Below, piece by piece: positions 3,684-5,929 of a stretch of DNA of 5,929 bases. A model generated the notes under the pieces. The model searched no databases, was not told the DNA's origin, and saw only the letters and a program-made list of their open reading frames with translations. Each line of letters begins with the position of its first letter. Position 1 is the stretch's first letter. Position numbers and translations under genes: made by a program. Origin of the DNA: Acetofilamentum sp. (GTDB lineage Bacteria > Bacteroidota > Bacteroidia > Bacteroidales > DTU049); the NCBI GenBank assembly GCA_020720525.1, contig DYON01000164.1, forward strand, positions 1 to 5,929. Direction: 5' to 3'.

Positions 3684-5642
3684 ATGAAACTTTCAATCGT
3701 AATTGTCAACTACAACGTCGAGCATTTTCTCGAACAATGCCTCACTTCGGTGTATTTGGCATTGAAAGGAATTGATGCAGAAGTGTTTGTGGTCGATAAC
3801 AACTCGGTTGATGGTTCGGTAGCCATGACAAAGCAAAAGTTTCCCAATGCCATTCTGATTGACAATAAAGTGAATTTGGGTTTTGCAAAAGCCAACAATC
3901 AGGCAATTAAGCTAAGCCAAGGCGAATATGTGTTGTTGCTCAACCCCGACACGGTGGTGGAGGAAAGTACCTTCCGCAAAGTGGTCGATTTTATGGATGC
4001 AACTCCCGATGCTGGCGGGCTTGGCGTGATGATGGTTGACGGAAAAGGTCGCTTTTTGCCCGAATCGAAACGCGGATTGCCAACTCCCGAAGTGTCGTTC
4101 TTCAAAATCTTTGGATTATCGTCGTTGTTTCCTCGATCGAAACGCTTCGGAAAATACCATCTCACCTATCTCGACAAGCAACAAGTTCATCAGGTCGATG
4201 TTCTCAGTGGTGCATTTATGCTTTTGCGGCGCGAAGCTCTCGATAAAACGGGTTTGCTCGATGAAGATTTTTTTATGTATGGCGAAGATATCGACCTCAG
4301 CTATCGTATTTTGAAGGCTGGATACAAGAATTACTATTTTCCTGAAACCAGAATTATTCACTACAAAGGCGAGAGTACCAAAAAAAGCAGCGCTAATTAT
4401 GTGTTTGTTTTTTACAATGCCATGATGATTTTTGCGCGCAAACACTACGCACGCGAAAAACTGCGCTTGTTTCTTTTTATTATTAAAATTGCTATATATT
4501 TTAGAGCCAGTTTGGCTCTGCTGGCTCGCTTTCTAAAACGAATTTTTCTTCCAGTTTTCGATATTTCGGCTATTGGTGCTGGATTGTTTGTTATCTCTAA
4601 CATTTGGCAACACAAAATTATTTTCCCCAATGGCGGGCAGTTTCCACCCGATATTTTGCATCTCGGTTTGGCGGCTTACACCTTTGTGTGGATTACCAGC
4701 GTTTTTTTGAATGGAGGTTACGATAAACCTGTGAAACTGACCAAAATTGTTCAAAGCGTTGTGATTGGTTCTGCAATTATTTTGATTGGATATTCGCTGC
4801 TGCCCGAAACTTATAGATTTTCAAGAGCTATTATTTTGCTTGGTGCTGCCTGGACGCTTGTGTTCTATATCTTGTCGCGCTTGTTTTTTTATTTATTGAA
4901 ATTCAATGGAATGACGTTCGCCGGAACACAGGCGAAGCGCATTGCTATTGTTGGCGAAACCGACGAAGCTCTTCGTGTGAAACAGATTATGGACAAAGTG
5001 GGACTCGATATGTCGTATCTTCACTTTGTTGTACCAAACGATGCTGAGTTTGTTGGCGAGCCTTATGGTCATTTGTCGCAACTTCACGAAATTGTCGAAA
5101 TTTTCAAAATCAACGAGATTGTTTTTTGCTCGAAAAGCATTCCATCGCACGACATCATCAGCATTATGTCGGGTTTTCCGCATAAACATATCGAATTTAA
5201 AATTGCTCCGCCCGAAAGTCTTTATATAATAGGTAGCAACAACATCAACCATCCGGGCGATTACTATGTTTACAACATCAACAATATTTCGAGAGCCGAA
5301 AATCTAAGGCGCAAACGTTTGTTCGATTTGAATTTGTCGATTGCACTTCTTTTGTTTTCGCCTCTATTTGTTTTTGTGATGCGACGTCCCATCGGATTTT
5401 TGCTGAATATTTTCAGGGTTCTATTTGGGCTGCGATCGTGGGTTGGCTTCAATCAAACTATTCCGCTCGACCACAAGCTTCCACAATTGAAAAAAGGAAT
5501 TCTCAATCCAGTTGATTTTGTACGCAAGCTCATCGACAATCCCGTTACCATCGACAACTTGAATGTGTTGTATGCGCGCGATTACAAGGTTTGGAACGAT
5601 ATCCAAATTGTATTGAAGGCTTTCCGTTCGCTGGGTCGTTAA
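3684..5642 (+). CDS. Family 2 glycosyltransferase fused to a degenerate WbaP/WcaJ-like sugar transferase
   Basis: Three parts are visible in 652 aa. Residues 1-255 are a GT2 (GT-A) domain of the rhamnosyltransferase-like type: SIVIVNYN, the nucleotide-sugar loop VVDNNSVDGS (36-45), the NPD metal site (87-89), the catalytic-loop region FFMYGEDIDLSYR (196-208) and HYKGES (226-231). Residues about 261-405 hold five hydrophobic segments. From 417, AKRIAIVGETDEAL starts a Rossmann-like region similar to that in polyprenyl-phosphate sugar transferases. Residues 542-652 resemble the ends of a phosphoglycosyltransferase (Bac_transf): KRLFDLNLSIALLLFSP at the start, then RSWVGF, LPQLKKGIL and YARDYKVWNDIQIVLKAF. 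The middle of that domain (the GPVFFxQ, KFRTM and catalytic Asp-Glu region) is absent. The GT2 part should be active on a nucleotide sugar at the inner face of the membrane, in O-antigen, capsule or exopolysaccharide synthesis. The C-terminal part is probably not a catalyst and may anchor or scaffold. Sugar and acceptor are unknown, and no other polysaccharide genes are in view. Confidence 0.93.
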   Translation: MKLSIVIVNYNVEHFLEQCLTSVYLALKGIDAEVFVVDNNSVDGSVAMTKQKFPNAILIDNKVNLGFAKANNQAIKLSQGEYVLLLNPDTVVEESTFRKVVDFMDATPDAGGLGVMMVDGKGRFLPESKRGLPTPEVSFFKIFGLSSLFPRSKRFGKYHLTYLDKQQVHQVDVLSGAFMLLRREALDKTGLLDEDFFMYGEDIDLSYRILKAGYKNYYFPETRIIHYKGESTKKSSANYVFVFYNAMMIFARKHYAREKLRLFLFIIKIAIYFRASLALLARFLKRIFLPVFDISAIGAGLFVISNIWQHKIIFPNGGQFPPDILHLGLAAYTFVWITSVFLNGGYDKPVKLTKIVQSVVIGSAIILIGYSLLPETYRFSRAIILLGAAWTLVFYILSRLFFYLLKFNGMTFAGTQAKRIAIVGETDEALRVKQIMDKVGLDMSYLHFVVPNDAEFVGEPYGHLSQLHEIVEIFKINEIVFCSKSIPSHDIISIMSGFPHKHIEFKIAPPESLYIIGSNNINHPGDYYVYNINNISRAENLRRKRLFDLNLSIALLLFSPLFVFVMRRPIGFLLNIFRVLFGLRSWVGFNQTIPLDHKLPQLKKGILNPVDFVRKLIDNPVTIDNLNVLYARDYKVWNDIQIVLKAFRSLGR

Positions 5643-5721
5643 TGATATTTATCAGAATAGTCGTTTAGCTGACTTAAATCGTCGTAATTTTACATCAATT
5701 ATTAAACTTCAATGCTTCATT

Positions 5722-5929
5722 ATGAGCACATTCAATATAGTTATGCCGAAGCTGGGCGAAAGCGTTATAGAAGCCACCATTACCAAATGGATGAAAAAAC
5801 CTGGCGATACTATCAACGAAGACGATTCGCTTGTGGAAATTGCTACCGATAAAGTGGATAGCGAAGTGCCTTCGCCAGTGGATGGAGTTCTTGAAAAAAT
5901 CCTTTTTAACGAAAACGATGTGGTTGCGG
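5722..5929 (+). CDS. 2-oxoacid dehydrogenase E2 subunit, N-terminal lipoyl domain (cut by window end)
   Basis: The visible 69 codons are a complete-looking lipoyl domain. MSTFNIVMPKLGESVIEATI is the standard E2 opening, WMKKPGDTI and SLVEIATDKVDSEVPSP follow, and Lys44 in the TDKVDSE turn is the expected lipoylated residue. VDGVLEKILFNENDVV closes the domain. E2 (dihydrolipoamide acyltransferase) forms the core of pyruvate, 2-oxoglutarate or branched-chain 2-oxoacid dehydrogenase complexes, and its lipoyl arm carries the acyl group from E1 to CoA. DKVDSE with PSPVDG is common in 2-oxoglutarate and branched-chain types, but the lipoyl domain alone does not decide which complex, so I give no symbol. 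The start at 5722 is fixed by MPKLGES. A weak -7-like TAATTTTA lies at 5685-5692 with TTTA 17 nt upstream. The gap after the GT stop is 79 nt without a clear terminator, so co-transcription cannot be excluded. Confidence 0.96.
   Translation, partial: MSTFNIVMPKLGESVIEATITKWMKKPGDTINEDDSLVEIATDKVDSEVPSPVDGVLEKILFNENDVVA

Noticed and set aside
3190..3696. Minus-strand open frame of 168 codons across the DUF3127 gene
   Set aside because: Antisense to a clear DUF3127 gene, with an odd composition rich in Cys, Phe and His. It is a shadow frame.
5643..5721. Possible terminator between the GT fusion gene and E2
   Set aside because: Only short imperfect A/T pairings around TTTAGCTGACTTAAA and no T tract after a stable stem.

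Overview
The window looks like chromosome of a member of the Bacteroidota, probably Bacteroidales-like. The reasons are AT-rich spacers, TAnnTTTG-type -7 boxes instead of sigma70 -35/-10 pairs, no clear Shine-Dalgarno sequences, a tRNA without an encoded CCA, and a DUF3127 protein, a family typical of this phylum. Gene content is mostly core or housekeeping. I see no prophage, CRISPR array or intact transposase.

Layout. Bases 1-39 are probably the last codons of a plus-strand gene. Bases 226-528 hold an unmistakable but broken stress-responsive alpha/beta barrel (Dabb) gene: the frame is continuous but carries two internal TAA codons. It converges on a minus-strand CorA-type metal-ion channel (551-1546) whose signature is GGMS instead of YGMN. 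Next, also on the minus strand, comes tRNA-Glu(TTC) followed 16 nt later by rpsT (ribosomal protein S20). One well-formed Bacteroidota promoter lies upstream of the tRNA and a perfect intrinsic terminator follows rpsT, so the pair looks like a tRNA-mRNA transcription unit. A 231-aa protein of unknown function (2147-2842, minus) lies upstream of the tRNA promoter.

A 341-nt divergent spacer (2843-3183) holds nested inverted repeats and an 11-bp direct repeat. Rightward of it are a small DUF3127 protein (3184-3561) that ends in an SSB-like acidic tip (DDDLPF), and a 652-aa membrane protein (3684-5642). The latter fuses a family 2 glycosyltransferase to a WbaP/WcaJ-like membrane, Rossmann and phosphoglycosyltransferase architecture whose catalytic middle appears to be missing. 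The window ends in the lipoyl domain of a 2-oxoacid dehydrogenase E2 subunit (from 5722).

The genes do not form one pathway. They are separate small units: translation (tRNA-Glu, S20), ion transport (CorA-like), possible DNA metabolism (DUF3127), surface polysaccharide synthesis (the GT fusion) and central metabolism (E2). The items most worth following are the gutted phosphoglycosyltransferase fusion, the SSB-like tail on DUF3127, the Dabb pseudogene, the tRNA-rpsT unit and the repeat-structured spacer at 2998-3157.
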